This document shows positions 1 through 7,358 of a stretch of 32,561 bases of DNA, one piece after another. Source of the stretch: JAFDVL01 sp031371805 (GTDB lineage Bacteria > Acidobacteriota > Blastocatellia > RBC074); NCBI GenBank assembly GCA_031371805.1, contig JANMKB010000321.1, positions 1 to 32,561 on the forward strand. The letters are read 5' to 3'. The notes beneath the pieces are model-generated. The model searched no databases. It saw only the letters and a list, made by a program, of their open reading frames with translations, and had not been told where the DNA came from. Position numbers and translations under genes: made by a program. Every line of letters begins with the position of its first letter. Positions within the stretch are counted from its first letter, which is position 1.

Positions 1-72
1 GAATCAATCGTCGGAATCGTATTGATCGTGATTGGCTTACCGATTTATTTTTATTATCGTCGAAGTAAATGA
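1..72 (+). CDS. C-terminal end of a membrane protein, possibly an amino acid permease (partial)
   Basis: The window opens inside a reading frame that runs 23 codons to a TGA at 70-72. The visible tail is one hydrophobic segment (GIVLIVIGLPIYFYY) followed by a short basic end, RRSK. This hydrophobic stretch ending in a Y/F-rich and Arg/Lys-rich tip resembles the last membrane helix and cytoplasmic tail of APC-superfamily amino acid permeases. That family assignment is inference from a very short segment. Nothing can be said about substrate, and the rest of the gene lies upstream of the window. Confidence 0.6.
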   Translation, partial: ESIVGIVLIVIGLPIYFYYRRSK

Positions 73-140
73 AGGCGCATTCAGCGTCGAAGATGCGATA
101 AGCAATAGCCGCCGTGGAAAAGATAAGCAGTTTTTCTGGA

Positions 141-243
141 GCATCAAAGATGCGGCACGGTGACGGCTCTACGAGCCTCATACAATTAAAATCCTAACAA
201 TCTGGCTAACGCCAGCGGCTATTTCCTGGTGGCTCTTCGAGCC
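141..243. repeat. Cluster of four short hairpins between genes
   Basis: Four short perfect palindromes follow one another in the 183-base gap before the hydrolase gene: GCATC-aaa-GATGC (141-153), GGCTC-tac-GAGCC (165-177), CTGGC-taac-GCCAG (202-215) and GGCTC-ttc-GAGCC (231-243). The second and fourth are the same hairpin with one base changed in the loop. They look like REP-like intergenic repeats. The last ends 12 bases before the start codon at 256, so they lie in or next to the leader of that gene. No T-run follows any of them, so they are not ordinary terminators. Confidence 0.6.
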
Positions 244-255
244 TAAAATACATCT

Positions 256-1347
256 ATGAAACGTTCACTTTTTACCATTGTTCTTCTACTTGGTTTTTCG
301 CTCGCAACTTTCGCCCAGGCTTCCAAAATCGAAACAGGCGAAATCAACGGCGCACCTTTTCGCATTGAAGTTCCGGCGAATTGGAACAAAGGTTTGGTGA
401 TGTACTGTCACGGTTATGAAACCGTTGGCGCGAAAACAAATCTTGCGGATACAAAACCAAATCTGTTGCGCGATGTATTTTTGCAGCGCGGTTATGCCAT
501 CGCGCAATCGGCGTACAGCACACAAGGCTGGGCGGTCAAAGAAGGCGTCGAAGACACCGAAGCGTTGCGCAAATATTTCGTCAAAAAATACGGGCAGCCA
601 AACGAAAGCATCGTGCTGGGGCATTCGATGGGCGGCGTAATTACGGTCGCTACGATTGAAAAATATCCTGAAATCTACGACGGAGCATTGCCAATGTGTG
701 GGCCGCTGGTTGCCACAATTAACGGATTTCAGCGCCGTATTTTCGATATGCTGGTGACGTTTGAATTTTATTTTCCAAGCACGGTTGGCGATGCAGGCAA
801 AGTCGCTCCCGATGCGAAACTCGACACGGAAAAAGTAAAAGCCGCGATGCAGGCCGACCCCGCCAAAGCCGCGATGTTTGCCAAACGTTTCAGCTTGAAA
901 ACGCCGCTTGAAGTAATGGGCGTGCTGGATTTTTTCTACAAGATCAACCACGAATTACAGCAACGCACGGGCGGCAATCCCTTCGACAATCGCAACACAA
1001 TTTACGGCGGATTTGAAGACGACGTAGCGCTCAATCGCGGCGTCAAACGCTACACCGCCGACGCCAAAGCCCGCGAATATCTGCGCCAGCATTATTCACC
1101 GACGGGACGCATCGCTGATCCGGTGCTGACGATGCACACGACCTACGATCAATTGGTGACAGCGGCGGACGTGCTGGATTATGAATCAACCGTGAAGCTG
1201 GCAGGCACACAGGATTTATTCGTAGCGAAATTCGTCGTCGCCAACGGACATTGCAATTTCACTCCGTCGCAAACAGGAACAGCGTTTGATGAATTGTTGC
1301 AGTGGATTCACAACAAGAAAAAACCGGAAGCGGGAGAGATCAAATAA
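256..1347 (+). CDS. Exported alpha/beta hydrolase
   Basis: A 363-residue protein with an N-terminal signal peptide (hydrophobic core about residues 5-20, ending ATFAQA), so probably periplasmic or secreted. An alpha/beta-hydrolase fold is indicated by a strand followed by an oxyanion-type CHGYE near residue 51, the nucleophile elbow GHSMGG with Ser124, and a late His332 in NGHCNF that would complete the triad. The acid is probably the Asp in TYDQLV. The insert between the elbow and the C-terminal strands (about residues 150-270) is a large cap domain. Substrate is unknown; esterase or peptidase-like activity is likely. No good Shine-Dalgarno is visible before the ATG. The following metallo-hydrolase gene starts 24 bases downstream, suggesting co-transcription. 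Confidence 0.85.
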   Translation: MKRSLFTIVLLLGFSLATFAQASKIETGEINGAPFRIEVPANWNKGLVMYCHGYETVGAKTNLADTKPNLLRDVFLQRGYAIAQSAYSTQGWAVKEGVEDTEALRKYFVKKYGQPNESIVLGHSMGGVITVATIEKYPEIYDGALPMCGPLVATINGFQRRIFDMLVTFEFYFPSTVGDAGKVAPDAKLDTEKVKAAMQADPAKAAMFAKRFSLKTPLEVMGVLDFFYKINHELQQRTGGNPFDNRNTIYGGFEDDVALNRGVKRYTADAKAREYLRQHYSPTGRIADPVLTMHTTYDQLVTAADVLDYESTVKLAGTQDLFVAKFVVANGHCNFTPSQTGTAFDELLQWIHNKKKPEAGEIK

Positions 1348-1371
1348 TCATTTGGTTTTCAGTAGATAACA

Positions 1372-2232
1372 ATGAGTATTCCAGCTAAAAAATTACTTAT
1401 AACCCAATTCATTTTCCTGGTTGCCCTGACAGCTTCGGCGCTGGCGCAAGAGACTAAAATAAAATGGTTTGGGCACGCTGCTTTTTCTCTTACAACTCCG
1501 AACGGCAAAGTTCTTTTAATTGATCCCTGGCTTAAAAATCCTTCTAATCCTGAAGCGAAAGACGGGAAAGACCCGTTGTCAGTGCTGACAAAAGTTGATT
1601 ACATATTGCTCACCCACGGACACCGGGACCATGTTGGCGAGACCGTCGAAATTGCCAAAAAGACCGGAGCAATTCTTATCAGCAATCCTGAATTGGCGGC
1701 GAATTTAGTCAAGCTGTTAGATATTCCTGCCAAACAAGCCGACACCGATGCAATTATGGGAATCGGCGGCGAAATAAACATTGCCGACGGCGAAGTGATG
1801 GTGGCGATGACGCCCGCAATTCATTCGAGCAGTGTTTTCAATCCCAAAGCCGGCGCGAACGAACCGGAACGCGCTTATGGCGGCAATCCGGCAGGCTTTG
1901 TCATTGCGATAAAAAATGGCCCGACAATTTATCATTCCGGTGACACCGCGTATTTCAAAGATATGGAAACCATCGGCGAAAATTATTCCATAGATGTGGC
2001 GTTGCTCAACATCGGTGGACATTTTGGTATGGAGTCGAAAATGGCAGCCAAAGCGGCACAATCAGTGCGCACAAAACTTGCCATTCCACACCATTTTGGA
2101 ACCTTTCCCGGTATCACACAAAACGCGGAAAGCTTCGCCGCAGAACTCAAAAAACTGAAAATCAATTTTCAGGAAATGAAACCTGGCGCAGTAATGACAT
2201 ATCAAGGAAAACAGCGGGTCGCTGCGAAATAA
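1372..2232 (+). CDS. Exported UlaG-like metal-dependent hydrolase (metallo-beta-lactamase fold)
   Basis: 286 residues beginning with a signal peptide that ends ASALAQ (about residue 26). The mature part starts with IKWFGHAAF and the metal-binding signature THGHRDHVGE, giving HxHxDH at residues 82-87. Further conserved blocks are IYHSGDT and IPHHFGTFPG near the C-terminus, as in the UPF0173/UlaG branch of the metallo-beta-lactamase fold, which binds Mn or Zn. Cytoplasmic UlaG acts on ascorbate-6-phosphate lactone, but most UPF0173 proteins have no known substrate and this one is exported. It lies 24 bases after the hydrolase gene and 19 bases before the P460-like gene, so an operon is likely. 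Confidence 0.85.
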   Translation: MSIPAKKLLITQFIFLVALTASALAQETKIKWFGHAAFSLTTPNGKVLLIDPWLKNPSNPEAKDGKDPLSVLTKVDYILLTHGHRDHVGETVEIAKKTGAILISNPELAANLVKLLDIPAKQADTDAIMGIGGEINIADGEVMVAMTPAIHSSSVFNPKAGANEPERAYGGNPAGFVIAIKNGPTIYHSGDTAYFKDMETIGENYSIDVALLNIGGHFGMESKMAAKAAQSVRTKLAIPHHFGTFPGITQNAESFAAELKKLKINFQEMKPGAVMTYQGKQRVAAK

Positions 2233-2251
2233 TTGGGGTCATAAGCTGCCT

Positions 2252-2863
2252 ATGAAAACAAGCAATTCGGACAAGCTGATTTCAGTATTTGCCATCTGCG
2301 CAATTCTTTTGTCTGTTTCTTTCGGTCAGGCAAAGCGAGTAGACAAATCACTACAAAAATCACTCAAGCGCAATTTGCGTGTCGAGGATGTAAAATCTTA
2401 TCGCATGATGAATCGGCTGAATTTCAAGCCGATTGTGATGGATGAAACCGCAAGTAAGCTTTGCAGACGAATGGACATAATAGTGATTAATGATTCTCCG
2501 CATTACGCGCCTGGCGTCGTTTATTACATCAACGACATTGCGCAAAAAGGTTTGGGCACATTCCGCGAAAAGAGAGAGTTTCCGGTTGGCTCAATCATTG
2601 TCAAAGAAAAACAGGAAAAACAAACCGAGGACAGTGTGAAAATCATCACGGTCATGAAGAAGGTCAAAGCTGGAAATAAGGAAGATTCGTGGGATTACAA
2701 ATTGTATGACGTCGTCGCTTGGCAAGAGCTAAAACAATTATCTTTTTCGTCTCGCAATAAGAGTGCGGCTACGCCTGCCGTCAAATGTATTGATTGCCAC
2801 AGGAAGTATCAGGAGAACGATTTCATCTCACCGAAAGGGATGGCTTTGTTTTTCCCTAAATAA
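2252..2863 (+). CDS. Cytochrome P460-like exported haem protein
   Basis: 203 residues with an N-terminal signal peptide (cleavage after about VSFGQA). The central part has the pattern of the cytochrome P460 family: a YYIND segment, then FPVGSIIVKEK, then a VMKK strand and SWDYKLYDV, followed by one c-type haem site CIDCH at residues 179-183. P460 proteins are periplasmic mono-haem proteins, some oxidising hydroxylamine and many of unknown role. The haem Lys cross-link residue cannot be assigned by eye. The protein ends only about 20 residues after the haem motif, as is usual for the family. It is 19 bases downstream of the UlaG-like gene. Function here is unknown; electron transfer is the safe inference. 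Confidence 0.7.
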   Translation: MKTSNSDKLISVFAICAILLSVSFGQAKRVDKSLQKSLKRNLRVEDVKSYRMMNRLNFKPIVMDETASKLCRRMDIIVINDSPHYAPGVVYYINDIAQKGLGTFREKREFPVGSIIVKEKQEKQTEDSVKIITVMKKVKAGNKEDSWDYKLYDVVAWQELKQLSFSSRNKSAATPAVKCIDCHRKYQENDFISPKGMALFFPK

Positions 2864-2911
2864 TACTGACAAGTCACACATAAACCACACTCTCAGTGAA
2901 AGGCACTACAC

Positions 2912-4405
2912 ATGGGATTTTCAGCAATTGATTACGCCGTCTTATTTGTCTACCTCATCGGCATTACCGTATTCGGAACGCTGTTTCGCCGCTCGCAAAA
3001 AACTGTCAAAGATTATTTCGTCGGCGCAAAAAATATTAACTGGGTAGTTATCAGCCTTTCCATTGTCGCCACTGAAACCAGTACGCTGACACTCGTCGGC
3101 GTTCCAGCTATCGCATATGCCAATTATGCGCGACCTGAACAGGGCGGAAATTTGATGTATTTGCAGGTTGTCTTCGGCTACATCATTGCGCGTGTCATCA
3201 TCAGCCTTTTGTTCATCCCCGCGTATTTCAAAGGCGAAATGCTGACGGCGTATGAATTGCTGAAAAATCGTTTTGGTGTGAAAACAAAAAATTTCGCGGC
3301 TTCGTTGTTTTTAATTATGCGTGCGCTGGCAGAAGGCGTGCGGATTTTTGCGGCTTCGATTGTGCTGAAGGCGGTACTTGGTGCGAGCTTGCCAAACCTC
3401 CCGAATTTATCGTTGTGGTCAATTGTCATCGTCGGCGTATTGACGTTGATTTATACCTTTGAAGGCGGCATCGCGGCGGTGATCTGGACGGATTTGATTC
3501 AACTGATAATTTATATCGGCGGCTCGTTAGTCGCGGCTTATATGTTGATTTCTCTCGTACCCGGAGGCTGGCCTGAAATCGCTGCGCAAGCTTCTGCCGC
3601 AGGCAAATTTGAGATGTTTTCCTTCTCGTGGGATTTCAGCGTACCGTTCACATTTTGGGCAGGATTGTTCGGCGGAACATTTTTGACAATGGCTTCGCAC
3701 GGGACGGATCAATTGTTGGTGCAGCGATTATTCACCTGCAAAAATCAACGCGACAGCCAGAAGGCTTTGGTGCTGAGCGGTTTCGTTGTGTTGTTTCAAT
3801 TCACCTTATTTTTGTTGATCGGCGTGATGTTGTTCGCGTATTACAAAGCCTATCCGATGGTGACGAAGCTCAATAGCAACGATGAAATTTTCCCGAAGTT
3901 TATTGTCGAGCGATTGCCGCACGGAATTTCCGGTTTAGTCATCGCCGCAATTTTTGCAGCCGCAATGTCGAACCTCAGCGGATCATTGAATTCACTGGCT
4001 TCGACGACGGTGTTGGATTTTTATAAACCACTCATTAATCCCAAAGCCAGCGATGAAAGTTTGCTGAAATTATCAAAATGGCTGACCGCAGTTTGGGGAA
4101 TAATTTTGATCTTGATCGCCTTCGTAGCGCGTGGCTGGGGATCAGTTTTCACGGTTGGGCTGACAATTGCTTCGTTAGTGTACGGCACAATGTTAGGCGC
4201 ATTTTTATTGGGAATTTTGACGAAACGCGCCAATCAAATGGGTGTCGTTGTAGGAATGCTCGCGTCGTTGTCTACGATGACGGCGATTAAGTTTTATACG
4301 ACGATTGCATGGACGTGGTATGTGTTAATTGGAACGGTTATTTGTTTCGTCGTTGGGTATTTGGTGAGTATGATTGTCGGCGAAAAGCGCGAGGAGATTT
4401 TATGA
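2912..4405 (+). CDS. Sodium:solute symporter (SSS family)
   Basis: A 497-residue integral membrane protein with about 13 hydrophobic helices. It starts FSAIDYAVLFVYLIGITVFG, followed by RRSQKTVKDYFVGAKN and a helix rich in S/T (VATETSTLTLVG), typical for the sodium sites of SSS symporters. The conserved MASHGTDQLLVQRLF region and the AAAMSNLSGSLNSLAS helix are further hallmarks. Substrate cannot be read from sequence; sugars, sialic acids, amino acids and carboxylates all occur in this family. The ATG at 2912 has AAAGG at 2900-2904. The stop codon overlaps the start of the next gene (ATGA), so transport is translationally coupled to a GH3 glycosidase. This suggests uptake of an amino sugar or cell-wall sugar. 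Confidence 0.9.
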   Translation: MGFSAIDYAVLFVYLIGITVFGTLFRRSQKTVKDYFVGAKNINWVVISLSIVATETSTLTLVGVPAIAYANYARPEQGGNLMYLQVVFGYIIARVIISLLFIPAYFKGEMLTAYELLKNRFGVKTKNFAASLFLIMRALAEGVRIFAASIVLKAVLGASLPNLPNLSLWSIVIVGVLTLIYTFEGGIAAVIWTDLIQLIIYIGGSLVAAYMLISLVPGGWPEIAAQASAAGKFEMFSFSWDFSVPFTFWAGLFGGTFLTMASHGTDQLLVQRLFTCKNQRDSQKALVLSGFVVLFQFTLFLLIGVMLFAYYKAYPMVTKLNSNDEIFPKFIVERLPHGISGLVIAAIFAAAMSNLSGSLNSLASTTVLDFYKPLINPKASDESLLKLSKWLTAVWGIILILIAFVARGWGSVFTVGLTIASLVYGTMLGAFLLGILTKRANQMGVVVGMLASLSTMTAIKFYTTIAWTWYVLIGTVICFVVGYLVSMIVGEKREEIL

Positions 4406-6300
4406 AAAATCGAATGAAAAGTTTTTGCTCATTTCTTATTCTCGTTTTACTTCTTCCTTCGCTTTCCTTCGCGCAGCCTTCGGCATACCAACCAACGAAC
4501 CGCGAACTCACAAGAGACGAAACGAAGTGGGTACGCGATACCTTAAAAAACCTAACGCTCGAAGAAAAAATCGGGCAGATGTTTATGGCGGATGGAAACG
4601 CGATTTTTATGAACCGCGAGACCGAAGCCTATAAACAACTGGAACATCAAATCAAAGATAATAAGGTTGGCGGAGTGCTGTGGTTTCGCTCCGATGTTTG
4701 GGCAACTGCGGTGCTGACCAATCGCTTTCAGGAATTATCGATGCTGCCATTATTGGTTGCGGCTGACCTTGAAATGGGTTTGGGGATGCGCCTGAACGAT
4801 ACGCAATGGTGGCCGCCGAGTATGGCTGTAGCCGCGACAGGCGAACCGAAATACGCGCTCAATCAGGGGATGTGTACTGCCCGCGAAGCCCGCGCCATCG
4901 GTATTAACTGGCTGTTCGCTCCAGTTGTAGACGTGAACAATAATCCCGACAATCCCGTCATCAATGTTCGTTCGTACAGCGAAGACCCGAAAACTGTTTC
5001 GGATTTTGCAGCGGCTTTTATCAACGGCGCAACGACCGAAGGCGCGCTGACCTGCATCAAACATTTTCCCGGTCACGGCAATACAGCCACGGATTCACAC
5101 ATCGGCTTGCCTGTCGTTGATGTCAGCAAAGATGCTTTGACAAAACTTGAACTCGTCCCGTTTCGTGCACTGATTGGCACGGATCGCAAAAAGAATGAAG
5201 CAGGCGTCAGAGTCGGTGCGGTGATGTCCGCGCACATTTCTTTGCCGCAAATTGAACCGGAAAATGCTGCGCCTGTTCGTGCTTTAAGTACCAGTGAAAA
5301 AGCTTCCGCAGAATTCACTTCGCAGACAGAAGCGAACGCGTTGAAGATCACCAAGCCTGCGACGCTCTCTAATAAAATCCTGACCGGAATTTTGCGTGAT
5401 GAGTTGAAATTTAATGGTTTGATTGTGACGGATGCAATGAATATGGCGGGGATTGCAGCGCGTTACGATGCGGCTACGGCGGCGCTTGAGGCGATCAAGG
5501 CAGGCGTAGATGTCATCGAAAAATCACCCGACATTGACGCCACAATTAAAGGCATCAAAGCCGCCGTTACCAAAAAAGAAATCACCGAAGACCGCATCAA
5601 TCTTTCAGTTGAGCGCATCCTTCGCGCCAAAGCGGCGCTCGGTCTCCACGAAAAACGTACCGTAGACATTGACGAAGTTGACCGTATTATTTCCAGCCCC
5701 GGCTGCCAAATCGTAGCGCAGGACATCGCCGATCATTCAATCACACTGGTACGCGATGAAAAGAAATTATTACCACTGAAAGCAACGGCGCGAGTGCTGA
5801 ATATCACCTTTGCTGATGACGATGGCGTCTTTAACTCGCAAACATTTGTCACAGAATTACGCAATCGTAAATTAAACGTAGAAAGCGTCACACTGGATTT
5901 TCGCGCTACCGATGCTGATTTACAAAAGCTGTTCACGCGATTAGAGAAAGAAAAATTCGACACTGTAATTTTCTCCAGCCTCGTCCGCGCACGAAGCGGC
6001 AAAGGCACTACGAATTTGCCGCCAATAGGTTTGCGCTTAGCCGAAGAATTGACCAAACGTGATTTGCCCTTAGTCGTCATCTCATTCGGGAATCCGTATT
6101 TATTGACTGCGATTCCGACCGCAAAAAATTACCTCGCGGCCTACAGCCCATACCCCTTTAGCCAACGCGCCGCCGCAAAAGCTGTTCTCGGTATTACGGA
6201 AATTTCGGGAAAATTGCCAGTGAGTTTGCCGGGGCTTTATCAGCGTGGACATGGATTAGAAATTAAACCAACCATGCAAAAAGCGACCCCGATGAAGTAA
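4402..6300 (+). CDS. NagZ-type GH3 beta-N-acetylhexosaminidase, exported
   Basis: The start at 4402 is preferred because GAGGAG lies at 4391-4396, the ATG overlaps the symporter stop, and the protein then begins with a signal peptide (MKNRMKSFCSFLIL to LSFAQP). The frame stays open upstream to 4309. The 632 residues carry the GH3 (beta/alpha)8 domain with KHFPGHGNT (Lys220-Thr228) followed by DSH, the loop of NagZ-like enzymes that supplies the His of the Asp-His dyad. The nucleophile is Asp344 in VTDAMNMAG. A second GH3_C-like alpha/beta domain follows (about residues 440-620), as in Bacteroidetes-type enzymes rather than short NagZ. The role is probably release of N-acetylglucosamine from peptidoglycan or chitin fragments in the periplasm, feeding the coupled symporter. 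Confidence 0.9.
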   Translation: MKNRMKSFCSFLILVLLLPSLSFAQPSAYQPTNRELTRDETKWVRDTLKNLTLEEKIGQMFMADGNAIFMNRETEAYKQLEHQIKDNKVGGVLWFRSDVWATAVLTNRFQELSMLPLLVAADLEMGLGMRLNDTQWWPPSMAVAATGEPKYALNQGMCTAREARAIGINWLFAPVVDVNNNPDNPVINVRSYSEDPKTVSDFAAAFINGATTEGALTCIKHFPGHGNTATDSHIGLPVVDVSKDALTKLELVPFRALIGTDRKKNEAGVRVGAVMSAHISLPQIEPENAAPVRALSTSEKASAEFTSQTEANALKITKPATLSNKILTGILRDELKFNGLIVTDAMNMAGIAARYDAATAALEAIKAGVDVIEKSPDIDATIKGIKAAVTKKEITEDRINLSVERILRAKAALGLHEKRTVDIDEVDRIISSPGCQIVAQDIADHSITLVRDEKKLLPLKATARVLNITFADDDGVFNSQTFVTELRNRKLNVESVTLDFRATDADLQKLFTRLEKEKFDTVIFSSLVRARSGKGTTNLPPIGLRLAEELTKRDLPLVVISFGNPYLLTAIPTAKNYLAAYSPYPFSQRAAAKAVLGITEISGKLPVSLPGLYQRGHGLEIKPTMQKATPMK

Positions 6301-6343
6301 CATTGACCCTCTGCTGAACTATGTAGAGAAAATAAATCAGGAG

Positions 6344-7315
6344 TTGAAAATTCCGCCCGCTTCAGACCTCACAGTACTTGATTTATTTGCTGGTTGTGGC
6401 GGTCTGGCTTTGGGCTTTGAAGCTGTTGGATTCACAACGATTGGTTTTGAAAAAGATAAAGATGCGGTGGCAACCTATTCGCTAAATCTGGAAGGGCAAT
6501 GTTATGAAACCGAATTGACTCGTCAGACCGAATATCCAAAGGCACAAGTCATCATCGGCGGACCTCCGTGTCAACCATTCAGCGTGGGCGGGCATCAGCG
6601 CGGCATTGAAGATGACCGCAATGGCTTCCCGATTTTTTTGGCAGCAATCAAACAGATACAGCCGGAAATTGTATTGTTTGAAAATGTGCGCGGGTTGCTT
6701 TACACCAACAAATGGTACTTTGAAGAAATTACGCGGGAGATTGCCAGACTTGGTTACATCGTTGATTACGGCTTGCTGAACGCGCTTGATTATGGCGTCC
6801 CACAAAACCGCGAGCGGCTTTTCGTGATTGGTCACAAAGGTAAATTTACTTTCCCATCACCTGAAAAAAAACGCTTTACAGTTGCCGAAGCAATTGGCGA
6901 TTTAATGATTACAGTTCCGCCGGAATCAAAATTTCTGACATCTTCAATGGACGAATATGTGAAGAAATATGAAGTTGCTTCCAAGTGCATCAATCCGCGT
7001 GATCTTTATCCTGACAAACCTGCGAGAACTTTAACTTGTCGCAACATTGCTGCGCCGACAGGGGATATGCACCGCGTTAAATTAACCGACGGGCGCAGAC
7101 GCAGATTATTACTTCGTGAAGCAGCACGGTTGCAAAGCTTTCCTGATTGGTTTGAATTTACGGGCAATGAAACCAGTCAGTTTTATCAAATTGGCAACGC
7201 CGTGCCGCCAATACTGGCAAAGCATTTGGCTAATAGCGTCAAGACTTATTTACTAAATGATTTAACTATTCCTCGTCTTGAAAATATCTTTCGTGAAAGC
7301 AATTCCGGCGATTGA
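6344..7315 (+). CDS. DNA (cytosine-5) methyltransferase, solitary
   Basis: 323 residues with the C5-methyltransferase motifs in order: I DLFAGCGGLALGFE (AdoMet binding), IV GGPPCQPFSVGG with catalytic Cys76, VI ENVRGLL (Glu113), VIII QNRERLFVIG, a short target-recognition region (about residues 190-250), and X GNAVPPILAKHL. The annotated start is TTG at 6344 with AGGAG touching it, which is too close. The frame is open from 6296 and the upstream codons (IDPLLNYVEKINQE) look coding, so the true start may be an unusual codon upstream. No restriction endonuclease or Vsr-like gene is adjacent, so it acts alone or is an orphan of a restriction system. Target sequence unknown. The gene is convergent with the B12 receptor gene. 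Confidence 0.9.
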   Translation: MKIPPASDLTVLDLFAGCGGLALGFEAVGFTTIGFEKDKDAVATYSLNLEGQCYETELTRQTEYPKAQVIIGGPPCQPFSVGGHQRGIEDDRNGFPIFLAAIKQIQPEIVLFENVRGLLYTNKWYFEEITREIARLGYIVDYGLLNALDYGVPQNRERLFVIGHKGKFTFPSPEKKRFTVAEAIGDLMITVPPESKFLTSSMDEYVKKYEVASKCINPRDLYPDKPARTLTCRNIAAPTGDMHRVKLTDGRRRRLLLREAARLQSFPDWFEFTGNETSQFYQIGNAVPPILAKHLANSVKTYLLNDLTIPRLENIFRESNSGD

Positions 7316-7358
7316 CAGAGCCGGGAATCAGCATCCGTCAACCGCCGCGAGAAAATAA

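Noticed and set aside
141..243. CRISPR array
   Set aside because: The hairpins are short, differ in sequence and have no uniform spacers; no cas gene is in the window.
286..951. Open frame of 221 codons on the minus strand
   Set aside because: It lies fully antisense to the alpha/beta hydrolase, whose signal peptide and catalytic motifs are clear, and its translation has the His/Arg/Phe-rich look of a shadow frame.
4309..4401. Upstream extension of the GH3 frame
   Set aside because: It overlaps the symporter end, has no SD, and would bury the signal peptide. The ATG at 4402 with GAGGAG and ATGA overlap is better.
6344..7315. Restriction-modification system
   Set aside because: Only the methyltransferase is present. 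Both neighbours are clearly a GH3 glycosidase and a TonB receptor, so no nuclease partner can be claimed.
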